Source: Mollicutes bacterium
Lineage (GTDB): Bacteria; Bacillota_I; Bacilli_A; RF39; UBA660
Length of the DNA: 40,061 nucleotides
NCBI GenBank assembly: GCA_012521575.1
Contig: JAAYMD010000048.1
Span: forward strand, 1-40,061
Direction of reading: 5' to 3'
In this document: one piece after another, positions 20,458-29,012 of the stretch
How positions within the stretch are numbered: the first letter of the stretch is position 1
How the letters are laid out: each line of letters starts with the position of its first letter
Notes under the pieces: generated by a model
Database searches by the model: none
What the model saw: only the letters and a program-made list of their open reading frames with translations
Told to the model about the DNA's origin: nothing
Translations under genes and position numbers: made by a program

Positions 20458-21531
20458 ATGAAAAAAATAATAATCATATTATTATTCATTCTTATATTCC
20501 CGTTTAAAATCAGTGCTTTAGAAACAAGTGCAGAATGCGCGATTTTAATGGATCAAAAAAGTAAAAGAATTATGTATGCAAAAAATATTCATAAAGTAAA
20601 AAGTGTGGCTAGCATTAGTAAAATTATGACTGCTATTATTGCTATTGAAAGTGAAAAAATAAATGATAAAGTAATAATAGGTGATGAAGTGTTAAGTGCT
20701 TATGGTTCATCTATATATATAAAACCAGGTGAAGAAATAATTTTACTTGATTTGGTATATGGTTTAATGCTTCGAAGCGGAAATGATGCGGCATTATCTA
20801 TTGCTAAATATGTTTCAGGAAGTGTTGATAATTTTGTAAAATTAATGAATAAAAAAGCAGAAGAAATAGGAATAAAAAATACTGTTTTTAATAATCCAAG
20901 TGGTCTTGATAATGAAACTGGTAATTATTCTACCGCATATGATATGGCACTTCTCACCAGTTATGCAATGGAAAATGAATTATTTAAAAAAGTTACAGGA
21001 ACAAAAAGACATGTTGTTAAAACTAATATGAATACATATGAATGGTTTAATAAAAATAAACTTCTTTTTATGTATGAATATGCAACAGGAGGAAAAACAG
21101 GATTTACGGAAAAAGCTAGACGAACTTTAGTGACAACAGCTAGTAAAGATAATTTGGATTTAGTGGCGGTCACACTTAATGATGGTAATGATTTTTATGA
21201 TCATCAAAAGTTATTTGAAGAAGGATTTAATAGTTATAAGAATTATCAAATTCTTAAAGCTGATAAAATTAATATTTTAAATGAAACTTATTATAAAAAA
21301 TCTTTTTATTTAAAAAGAAGTTTTAGTTATCCATTAACAGAAATGGAGGTAGATAATATTTATTTAAAATTTGAATTAGAGAAAAAAAGAGAGTATCAAA
21401 ATGGTGATAAAGTAGGAATTGTTAAAGTAATGCTTGGAAATGAAAGTGTATATGAAGATAATGTTTATATCGGCGAAGAGAAAGAAAAAAAGAAATTTAA
21501 TATCTTAGAATGGTTGAAAAGTTTATGGTAA
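20458..21531 (+). CDS. dacF: D-alanyl-D-alanine carboxypeptidase (DacF-like)
   Basis: Signal peptide, ASISKIMTAI (SxxK), RSGNDAA (SxN), ATGGKTGFT (KTG). Confidence 0.92.
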   Translation: MKKIIIILLFILIFPFKISALETSAECAILMDQKSKRIMYAKNIHKVKSVASISKIMTAIIAIESEKINDKVIIGDEVLSAYGSSIYIKPGEEIILLDLVYGLMLRSGNDAALSIAKYVSGSVDNFVKLMNKKAEEIGIKNTVFNNPSGLDNETGNYSTAYDMALLTSYAMENELFKKVTGTKRHVVKTNMNTYEWFNKNKLLFMYEYATGGKTGFTEKARRTLVTTASKDNLDLVAVTLNDGNDFYDHQKLFEEGFNSYKNYQILKADKINILNETYYKKSFYLKRSFSYPLTEMEVDNIYLKFELEKKREYQNGDKVGIVKVMLGNESVYEDNVYIGEEKEKKKFNILEWLKSLW

Positions 21532-22109
21532 ATAAAATTTGGAGTTTCTTTATTGTAGTAGGGATCGGTTTTGCTCTGCTTACAGGACAATTCGAAAAAA
21601 TAAATCAGATTTTTTTTGAAAGTACTAAAGTTAGCTTTGATTTAACAATGCAAATATTTCCGGTAATTGCACTATGGCTTGGCATTATGAATATTGCTTC
21701 TGTTTCTGGCATGCTAAAAAGAATGTCAGAAATTTTATCTCCATTTTTAGGAAAAATTTTTCCGGAAATACCTCGAGGTCATGAATCACTTAGTTTAATT
21801 GCTTCAAATATTGTTATCAACATGCTTGGGCTTGGAAATTCGGCAACGCCTTTTGGACTTAAAGCCATGCAATCTTTACAAGAATTAAATGATAAAAAAG
21901 ATACAGCAAGTAACAGTATGGTAACATTTTTAATTATCAATACAAGTGGTGTGACAATTATTCCAACGACTGTCATTACTATGCGAATGATGTATGGAAG
22001 TGCTCATCCAACAGAAATTGTAGCAGCGTGTATTATTTCAACATTAATATCTTCATTAAGTGGAATTTTTATTGATTATATTATTAGAAAAAGGAGGGGC
22101 CGTGCTTAA
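21525..22109 (+). CDS. spmA: Spore maturation protein A
   Basis: MVNKIWSFFIVVGIGFALLTGQ, PEIPRGHESLSLIASNIVINMLGLGNSATPFGLKAMQ, IINTSGVTIIPTTVI; overlaps the dacF 3' end. Confidence 0.95.
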   Translation: MVNKIWSFFIVVGIGFALLTGQFEKINQIFFESTKVSFDLTMQIFPVIALWLGIMNIASVSGMLKRMSEILSPFLGKIFPEIPRGHESLSLIASNIVINMLGLGNSATPFGLKAMQSLQELNDKKDTASNSMVTFLIINTSGVTIIPTTVITMRMMYGSAHPTEIVAACIISTLISSLSGIFIDYIIRKRRGRA

Positions 22110-22626
22110 TTTAATTTCAGAATTAACAATACCATTATTAGTTGTAATAATTATTCTTTATGCTCTACGAAAAAAAGTTAATATTTATGATGCCTTTGTT
22201 GAAGGTACAACGGAAAGCTTTCAAATGATTTTAACCATTTTTCCTAGCATTTTGGCCATGATTTTTGGAATAAATATTTTTTTAGGAAGTGGTGTTTTAA
22301 CTAGTGTTTTAGATTTTATAAAACCTTTTTTATTGAGTTTGAAAGTACCAGTTGAAATAGTGCCAATGGCTTTAATGAGACCAATTTCTGGAAATGCCAC
22401 TTTAGCGATTTTAAATAATCTTCTTCTTGAATTTGGACCCGATAGTATGATTGGAAGAATGGCTTCGGTAATTCAAGGTTCAACAGAAACAACTCTTTAT
22501 GTTTTAACTTTATATTTTGGAAGTGTAGGAATAAGAAAAATAAGACATGCTATGTGGACCGGACTTGCTGTTGATTTAATAGGTATAATAGCAAGTATTG
22601 GAGTAGTACTTTTCATTTTTGGTTAA
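22102..22626 (+). CDS. spmB: Spore maturation protein B
   Basis: FVEGTTESFQMILTIFPSILAMI, PMALMRPISGNA and GSTETTLYVL; GTG start after aaaaggagggg. Confidence 0.95.
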   Translation: MLNLISELTIPLLVVIIILYALRKKVNIYDAFVEGTTESFQMILTIFPSILAMIFGINIFLGSGVLTSVLDFIKPFLLSLKVPVEIVPMALMRPISGNATLAILNNLLLEFGPDSMIGRMASVIQGSTETTLYVLTLYFGSVGIRKIRHAMWTGLAVDLIGIIASIGVVLFIFG

Positions 22627-22655
22627 ACATCATGTGAAATTCACATGATGTTTTT
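22627..22655 (+). terminator. Rho-independent terminator after spmB
   Basis: acatcatgtgaa-a-ttcacatgatgt with 12-bp stem plus T run. Confidence 0.8.
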
Positions 22656-22832
22656 GTAATAATTTAGTAAAGTAGTTTTAAGTCCATCATTAAAAAAAGA
22701 ATTATTATATAATATACTAATATAACAAATGTAAAAAAACAGCGAATATGTTTTTTCTATTTAAATTTGAAGTATAATATTTTTGTGGTAAAATTATATA
22801 GTAATATGGTAAATTAATGGAGGAGAGGTCTA

Positions 22833-23549
22833 ATGGAAAGATTATCAAAAGTTATGTCTAATTATGGTTATTGTTCGAGGCGAAAAGCAGAACAACTTAT
22901 TGCAAATGGGAAAGTTAAAGTAAATGGTAAAGTTGTAAAAGAGCTATGGACGCGTGTTGAAGAAAGTGATCTAATTGAAGTAGAAGGTAGACCTTTAGAA
23001 AAACCAGAAAAAATATATATAATGCTTAATAAACCAAGAGGAGTTATAACGTCAACTAAAGATGATAAAAATCGTAAAACAGTTATTGACCTCATTCCAA
23101 TTGAAAAAAGAATTTATCCAGTTGGAAGATTGGATTATAATACAACTGGACTACTACTTTTAACTAATGATGGAGAGCTTGCTAATTTAATTATGCATCC
23201 AAAAAATAAGATTGAAAAAGTTTATATTGCAAAAATTAAAGGAATTTTAACTAAGGAAAGTATAAAAAAATTAGAAAAAGGAATTGTAATAGAAGGAGTG
23301 AAAACTTCTCGTGCAAAGGTGAAAGTGCGAAAAGTTAATAAAAAGAAAAATAATAGTATCGTAGAATTAACAATTTATGAAGGACGAAATCATCAAGTAA
23401 AAAAAATGTTTAAAGCGGTTGGTCATGAAGTATTAAAATTAAAAAGAGAAAGAATTTCTTTTTTGGAGTTGGGCAACTTAAAATCAGGTGAGTTTAGGTT
23501 TTTAACACCAAAAGAGGTGAAAAAAATATATAATGAAGTTAAAAAATAA
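22833..23549 (+). CDS. rluB: 23S rRNA pseudouridine synthase, RluB family
   Basis: S4 domain ERLSKVMSNYGYCSRRKAEQLI, NKPRGVITST, PVGRLDYNTTGLLLLTNDGELA and EGRNHQVKKMF. Confidence 0.95.
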   Translation: MERLSKVMSNYGYCSRRKAEQLIANGKVKVNGKVVKELWTRVEESDLIEVEGRPLEKPEKIYIMLNKPRGVITSTKDDKNRKTVIDLIPIEKRIYPVGRLDYNTTGLLLLTNDGELANLIMHPKNKIEKVYIAKIKGILTKESIKKLEKGIVIEGVKTSRAKVKVRKVNKKKNNSIVELTIYEGRNHQVKKMFKAVGHEVLKLKRERISFLELGNLKSGEFRFLTPKEVKKIYNEVKK

Positions 23550-23562
23550 AGGGTGATTAGGT

Positions 23563-24795
23563 ATGAGAGAATATATTGATAATTTAACGGGTTTGTATGA
23601 TTTATATTACTTGAAAGAACATTATAATGAATACATTGACAATAAAGAGGAGTGTTATTTAATTTCGATTGATTTTAAAAAATTAAAATATATTAATGAT
23701 AATTTTGGTCATGCAAGTGGTGATAAAAGTATTATTACTTTTGCTAATATTGCTAAAGATGTATTTGAGAAATCTTTAGTTGTTAGAAGAAGTGGAGATG
23801 AATTTGTTATTGTTACCGATTTTTCTGTTGAAAAAATTATTAATTGTTTACAATTAATTGTCCAAAAAATTAATGAAGCTCATCAAAAGGGAATAATTCC
23901 AATTAATTTTGAATTCAATAGTGGAATTAAATTATGCGAAAATGATTTTAAAGAAACTCTATATAAATCAGATCTTACTATGTATCATGCAAAGAACAAC
24001 GATTTGTTATATACTTGTTATACACATGATTTATTATTTAAAGTTAAAAATAATAAAAGGTTTATTAGTAAAATTGATGAATTAATTGAAAATAATAATT
24101 TAAATTATGTTATTCAAACTGTTTATGATATTGATGGAAGAAAAACCAATATTAATCAAATTTATACGCGTGATAATAATAACGAATCTATTTTTAAGGA
24201 TGGAAAACTTGAAATTTTAAAAAAATATTACCGTATTAAGCGTATTGATACGAAAAATATGGAATTATTATTAAAGTATGTATTACCAAAGAGTAATAAC
24301 GATGCCAAGTATATGATAAATGTTTATTATGATACAATAATGTCAAGAGAATGTAATTTTTTAAATTATATGAAAAAATTAAAAAGCGAAACTACTTTTA
24401 ATTTTGAAAATTTAATTTTAAATATTAATATTACCGATTACAATGATTCATTATATAAATTAATCGCGGTTATTATTAAATTAAAGGAGACTGGTTTTTC
24501 AATATGTTTAGATAATTTAGATTTCAGCAAACAAGATGTTATTATCTCGCTTTCATCAATGATTACTTTTGAGTATGTAAATGTTTATCGAAAATTGTTA
24601 ATTAAAGCAATGAATGAAAAAAGATATAAAATTGTTTTAGATAGAATTATTAATTTATTATTAGATTTAGGGATTACTCCAATTTTTGTAAATGTTGAAA
24701 AACCAAGTGAAGTTAAGTTTATTAAAGAAATGAGTGACAAATGTTTAATTAGGGGCTATATTTATGGGAAAGAAGAGCAATTAAAGAAAGGTTAG
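23563..24795 (+). CDS. GGDEF protein with degenerate EAL-like C-terminal domain
   Basis: DNLTGLYD, KYINDNFGHASGD and RRSGDEFVIV; the C-terminal half follows the EAL layout but lacks the catalytic motifs. Confidence 0.82.
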   Translation: MREYIDNLTGLYDLYYLKEHYNEYIDNKEECYLISIDFKKLKYINDNFGHASGDKSIITFANIAKDVFEKSLVVRRSGDEFVIVTDFSVEKIINCLQLIVQKINEAHQKGIIPINFEFNSGIKLCENDFKETLYKSDLTMYHAKNNDLLYTCYTHDLLFKVKNNKRFISKIDELIENNNLNYVIQTVYDIDGRKTNINQIYTRDNNNESIFKDGKLEILKKYYRIKRIDTKNMELLLKYVLPKSNNDAKYMINVYYDTIMSRECNFLNYMKKLKSETTFNFENLILNINITDYNDSLYKLIAVIIKLKETGFSICLDNLDFSKQDVIISLSSMITFEYVNVYRKLLIKAMNEKRYKIVLDRIINLLLDLGITPIFVNVEKPSEVKFIKEMSDKCLIRGYIYGKEEQLKKG

Positions 24796-24798
24796 TTA

Positions 24799-24823
24799 AA
24801 AGCATAAAAATTATGCTTTTTTT
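24799..24823 (+). terminator. Rho-independent terminator
   Basis: aaagcata-aaaat-tatgcttt plus T run. Confidence 0.7.
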
Positions 24824-24964
24824 ATTATCATAGCAAAAAGTTGATGAAAAATTTTATTATCACCCAATATTAAAACAAAAAAATCAGCATTATATGATAT
24901 CTAGATCATGAAAAATATAGCACAAAAGGATGGGGTTAGAATAAAATAAATAACTCAATTTATT

Positions 24965-25007
24965 AGAAAAAAAAGACAACCCCAAAATAAAAAAAGTTTG
25001 TGGTTGT
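24965..25007 (-). terminator. Second terminator downstream of ferredoxin (minus strand)
   Basis: Minus strand: gacaacc...ggttgtc followed by tttttttt. Confidence 0.5.
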
Positions 25008-25020
25008 CAACAATTTGTAA

Positions 25021-25051
25021 AAAAAAAGAACATGTGATTGTTCTTTTTTTA
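25021..25051. terminator. Terminator between convergent units
   Basis: aaaaaaagaaca-tgtgat-tgttcttttttt, symmetric A/T flanks. Confidence 0.6.
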
Positions 25052-25240
25052 TTCTTCAACCCACGTAATTGCCTCAGTCGGACAAGCTTCAATTGCTTCT
25101 TCAACAGCTTCAACTAATTCTTCACTTACTTCATCTACTATTACTTGCGCAACATCATCAACTGCAAAAACATCACTAGCAATTGATTCACAAAGTCCAC
25201 AGGCAATACATTTTTCTTCATTAATTTGTGCTTTTTTCAT
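25049..25240 (-). CDS. Single [4Fe-4S] cluster ferredoxin
   Basis: EKCIACGLCESIASDVF...EACPTEAI. Confidence 0.92.
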   Translation of the reverse strand: MKKAQINEEKCIACGLCESIASDVFAVDDVAQVIVDEVSEELVEAVEEAIEACPTEAITWVEE

Positions 25241-25346
25241 GTTACCTCCCTAAATAATTATAGTTAAAATAAACAGAAAATGCAATATAATGTTCAAAAA
25301 AGTTTTAAATTGTGATATTATAGTAATAAGTGATGAGGTGTTTAAA

Positions 25347-26159
25347 ATGAGAAGTAGAATGGAAAGGTATTATAAAACGGGTAAATATAGAAGTCGCATG
25401 GAAAAAAATCAGGAGTTGTATCGCACCATGTATGATGTTGGTGAATATACCAATATTGAAGGAATTGCTAGTATTGAAAAAACTAATCAAATAGATTTAA
25501 AACAAATTCAAGAATTACTTAGGAAAGTGAATAATGAAGAAAAAAAAGAAATTCAAGAATCTGTAGCAACAAAAGAACCAACCAGTATAAGCACCACTAT
25601 AGAATCCATTTTTGATGATGAGGAAAAAAGTTATGATATTAAAGATGTGTTAAATAAGGCTAAATCGGAAAGAAAAGACACTTCCAGCAAACACCACAAT
25701 TTAGATAATACACAATATAATATTTTGAAAAAATTAAAAATAAATGAAAACAAGGATTATAGTGATGATGAAAAACATGAGTTAAAAGAATTAATTCACA
25801 CCATTGCTAATACTGATATATTGAATAAATTAGAAGATCGGGAATTAAGTTTAGATTTGATTTCTTCATTAAAAGCTGGTGAAGAAACTTTAATTAGAGA
25901 ACGGGAAGAAATGGAAAAAGAATTAAATAAAGAAGATTCAACACAATCAGAAAAAACTGCACAGTTAGATAATATTGATAACTCTTTTTTTACATCAAGT
26001 TTAAATTTTAGCGAAGAAGATTTTGAAGATTTGAAAGACATTGGGAAAACGTTAAAGAAAAATAATCTTTTAATTAAGATATTAACAATTTTGTTGGTCG
26101 TTATAATTATTTCAGTTGCGGGATATGTTGCATATACTTTTTTTGGATTAGGAACTTAA
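25347..26159 (+). CDS. Hypothetical tail-anchored membrane protein, N-terminal MRSRMERYYKTGKYRSRMEKNQELY
   Basis: Charged low-complexity body with a single C-terminal TM helix (LLIKILTILLVVIIISVAGYVAYTFF); start refined to the ATG at 25347. Confidence 0.75.
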   Translation: MRSRMERYYKTGKYRSRMEKNQELYRTMYDVGEYTNIEGIASIEKTNQIDLKQIQELLRKVNNEEKKEIQESVATKEPTSISTTIESIFDDEEKSYDIKDVLNKAKSERKDTSSKHHNLDNTQYNILKKLKINENKDYSDDEKHELKELIHTIANTDILNKLEDRELSLDLISSLKAGEETLIREREEMEKELNKEDSTQSEKTAQLDNIDNSFFTSSLNFSEEDFEDLKDIGKTLKKNNLLIKILTILLVVIIISVAGYVAYTFFGLGT

Positions 26160-26201
26160 AGGTTCCTAATTTAATTGTTAAATAATGTAGTGAGGTATAA
26201 A

Positions 26202-27257
26202 ATGGATGTACTTGTTGAAAAAATAAAAAAGAAGATGTTAGAAGGTATAAAAGAAAAAGTATTTCCTGGTGCAGTATATGCAATTATTTATAAAGAGAAA
26301 ATATTAACTATTGAAGCAGTTGGTAATAAATCGTTATATCCTAAAAAAGAAGTTAATACTATTGATACTATATATGATTTAGCTTCTTTTACCAAAGTAA
26401 TAGTTACTAACACTTTAATTAGTAAATTATACGAAGAAAAAAGAATTAATTTAATGGATAAAGTAAAAAAATACATTCCAGAATTTAAACATGATGATAT
26501 AACTATTTTTGATTTATTAACTCATTCATCTGGTCTTCCTGCTTTTGTTAATTGGGAAGGAATTAAAACCAAAGAAGAATATATTAATTTAATTTTCAAA
26601 GTAGATAAAGAAGTTTTTCGACATACAAAAGTTATTTATTCCGATATAGGTTTTATTTTGTTGGGTATATTAATAGAGAAAGTAACAGGAGAAACATTAG
26701 ATGAATTAGCCCAAAAAGAAATTTTTGAAAAACTTGGGATGGATAATACAATGTTTAATCCGATTGATAAAAAAAGATGTGCCCCAACAGAAAAAGAAGG
26801 GGATATATACATAAAAGGAGTGGTGCATGATAAAAAAGCTCGACTTTTTAATGGGGTTGCTGGGCATGCCGGCCTTTTTAGTACCATTTTTGATGTTATG
26901 AATTTTGCTTTAATGGTGAAAAATGATGGTAAATTTGGTGGTAAACAATTTATTTCGAAAAAAATAATTGATTTATGGTATAAACCGTTTTTTAAAGATG
27001 ATGATGGAAGATTTCGCACTCTTGGTGGTTGGCTTTATGGACCAACTTCACAAGTGTGTGATAAAATTTCTAAAAAAGCTCTTTTTCAACAAGGCTTTAC
27101 AGGAAGTAGAATGATTATTGATAAAGAAAATGATTTAATCATAATTATGCTTACAAATCGAGTTCATCCAACAAGAGAAAATAAAAAACTGGGGCCATTT
27201 TGGAAAAACTTTGCAACCTTTGTTTATCATGAATTAATTGCTGAAAAAGTAAAATAG
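26202..27257 (+). CDS. Beta-lactamase-family serine hydrolase
   Basis: DLASFTKVIV (SxxK), YSDIGFILLG (YxN-type region), GVAGHAGLFST. Confidence 0.88.
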   Translation: MDVLVEKIKKKMLEGIKEKVFPGAVYAIIYKEKILTIEAVGNKSLYPKKEVNTIDTIYDLASFTKVIVTNTLISKLYEEKRINLMDKVKKYIPEFKHDDITIFDLLTHSSGLPAFVNWEGIKTKEEYINLIFKVDKEVFRHTKVIYSDIGFILLGILIEKVTGETLDELAQKEIFEKLGMDNTMFNPIDKKRCAPTEKEGDIYIKGVVHDKKARLFNGVAGHAGLFSTIFDVMNFALMVKNDGKFGGKQFISKKIIDLWYKPFFKDDDGRFRTLGGWLYGPTSQVCDKISKKALFQQGFTGSRMIIDKENDLIIIMLTNRVHPTRENKKLGPFWKNFATFVYHELIAEKVK

Positions 27258-27266
27258 GTGGTGATT

Positions 27267-29012
27267 ATGAAAGATTTAGTAAGTTTAATAAAATATTTAA
27301 AACCATATAAAAAATGGGCGCTTCTGGCGCCACTATTAGTTTTATTGGAAGTAGTCATGGAATTGATGTTACCTAAAATTATGGCTAATATTGTTAATAT
27401 TGGAATTGGCGGAAGTAACATAGATTATATTTTATGGAATGTCTTTTTAATGATTATTTTATCTATAGTAGGAATTATAGGTGGAATAGGTAGTATTTAT
27501 TTTGCTACGATGGCTAGTGAATCAACGGTAGCGGATATTCGTGAAGATTTATTTACCAAAATTAATAGTTTGTCACTAGTTAATTTTAGTAAATTGAAAA
27601 CAGGACAACTAATTACTATTCTTACTAATGATACTTATTCTGTTAGTAATTTAATAACGATGGTTCTTCGTTTTCTTTTTAGAGTACCAATTATTTTAGT
27701 TGGAAGTATTATTATGGCATTAATTATAAGTCCCCAATTATCATTAATTTTACTTTTTATGACACCAATTTTATTAATTGTTGCTATTTTAATCATAAAA
27801 AAAGTATTTCCTTATTTTACAATTATTCAAAAAACAGTTGATGATGTAAATGCTGTTGTTCGTGAAAATATAGGTGGTATTCAAGTTGTTAAATCATTTG
27901 TCATGGAAGATTATGAAATTGAAAAATTTGATAAGATTAATAAAAAAATGATGGATGTAGTAATTCGTGCTATGCGTTTTGTTGTGCTTGCTATGCCGCT
28001 TATGATGTTATTTATCAATATGGCAACAGTACTAGTGCTTTGGTATGGTGGAAAACTAGTTATGATAGGTGATTTGGAAATAGGAAGTATTATAGCTTTT
28101 ACACAATATTTAACTAACATTTTAATGTCACTTTTAATGATTTCAATGGGCATTGCTGTTACAACAAGAAGTGTAGTTAGTGCCAAAAGAATTAATGAAA
28201 TTTTTGCTTTAACTGAAGATGTTAAGGAATTGGATAATCCAATTAAAAAGGAAAAAATAGAAGGTAAAGTTGAATTTAAAAATGTTAGTTTTTCATATGA
28301 ACAAGGAAGCGGTGACGCTGTTTTAAATGATATTAACTTTGTTGTTGAAAAAGGAAAAAAGGTAGCAATTTTAGGACCAACGGGAAGTGGAAAATCCACT
28401 GTTGCCGCTCTCATTGCGCGATTTTATGATCCAACTGAAGGTGTTGTTTTAATTGATGATATTGATATTAGAAAGTACTCATTAAAAACCCTTAGAAAAA
28501 ATATAGCTGTTGTTTTTCAAAAAACAGTTCTTTTTTCCGATTCTATAAGAAACAATATTAAATATGGTAGGAGAGATGCAACTGATGATGAAGTTGTGAA
28601 GGTAAGTAAAATTGCCCAAGCTCATGATTTTATTACAAAAAAAGAAGAAGGTTATGATTATGTTGTTGAACAGGGTGCGGTAAATTTAAGTGGTGGTCAA
28701 AAGCAAAGACTTTCACTTGCTCGTGCTCTTATTATGGATGCGCCAATTCTTATTTTAGATGATACGACTAGTGCTTTGGATCTGAAAACAGAAAAGAAAA
28801 TAAGAACGACTTTAAAAAAAGAATTAGCAGATAAAACCGTTTTTATCATTACCCAAAGAATCGCAACTGCACTAGATGCTGATATGATTATTGTTCTTGA
28901 TGATGGTAAAATTTCTGGAATTGGTAATCATGATACATTAATTAAAACAAATGAAGTTTATAAAAGTATATATGAATCACAGATAAAAAGTAAAAAGGAT
29001 GTGGTTGCATGA
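27267..29012 (+). CDS. ABC exporter half-transporter (TMD-NBD), degenerate ATPase site subunit
   Basis: Walker A GPTGSGKST, signature LSGGQKQR, Walker B LILDDTTSALD. Confidence 0.93.
   Translation: MKDLVSLIKYLKPYKKWALLAPLLVLLEVVMELMLPKIMANIVNIGIGGSNIDYILWNVFLMIILSIVGIIGGIGSIYFATMASESTVADIREDLFTKINSLSLVNFSKLKTGQLITILTNDTYSVSNLITMVLRFLFRVPIILVGSIIMALIISPQLSLILLFMTPILLIVAILIIKKVFPYFTIIQKTVDDVNAVVRENIGGIQVVKSFVMEDYEIEKFDKINKKMMDVVIRAMRFVVLAMPLMMLFINMATVLVLWYGGKLVMIGDLEIGSIIAFTQYLTNILMSLLMISMGIAVTTRSVVSAKRINEIFALTEDVKELDNPIKKEKIEGKVEFKNVSFSYEQGSGDAVLNDINFVVEKGKKVAILGPTGSGKSTVAALIARFYDPTEGVVLIDDIDIRKYSLKTLRKNIAVVFQKTVLFSDSIRNNIKYGRRDATDDEVVKVSKIAQAHDFITKKEEGYDYVVEQGAVNLSGGQKQRLSLARALIMDAPILILDDTTSALDLKTEKKIRTTLKKELADKTVFIITQRIATALDADMIIVLDDGKISGIGNHDTLIKTNEVYKSIYESQIKSKKDVVA

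Noticed and set aside
25038-25253. 71-aa plus-strand ORF
   Set aside because: Exact antisense of the ferredoxin gene; Ser/Thr-rich shadow translation.
27911-28414. 167-aa minus-strand ORF in the first ABC gene
   Set aside because: Antisense of conserved NBD sequence, no family features.
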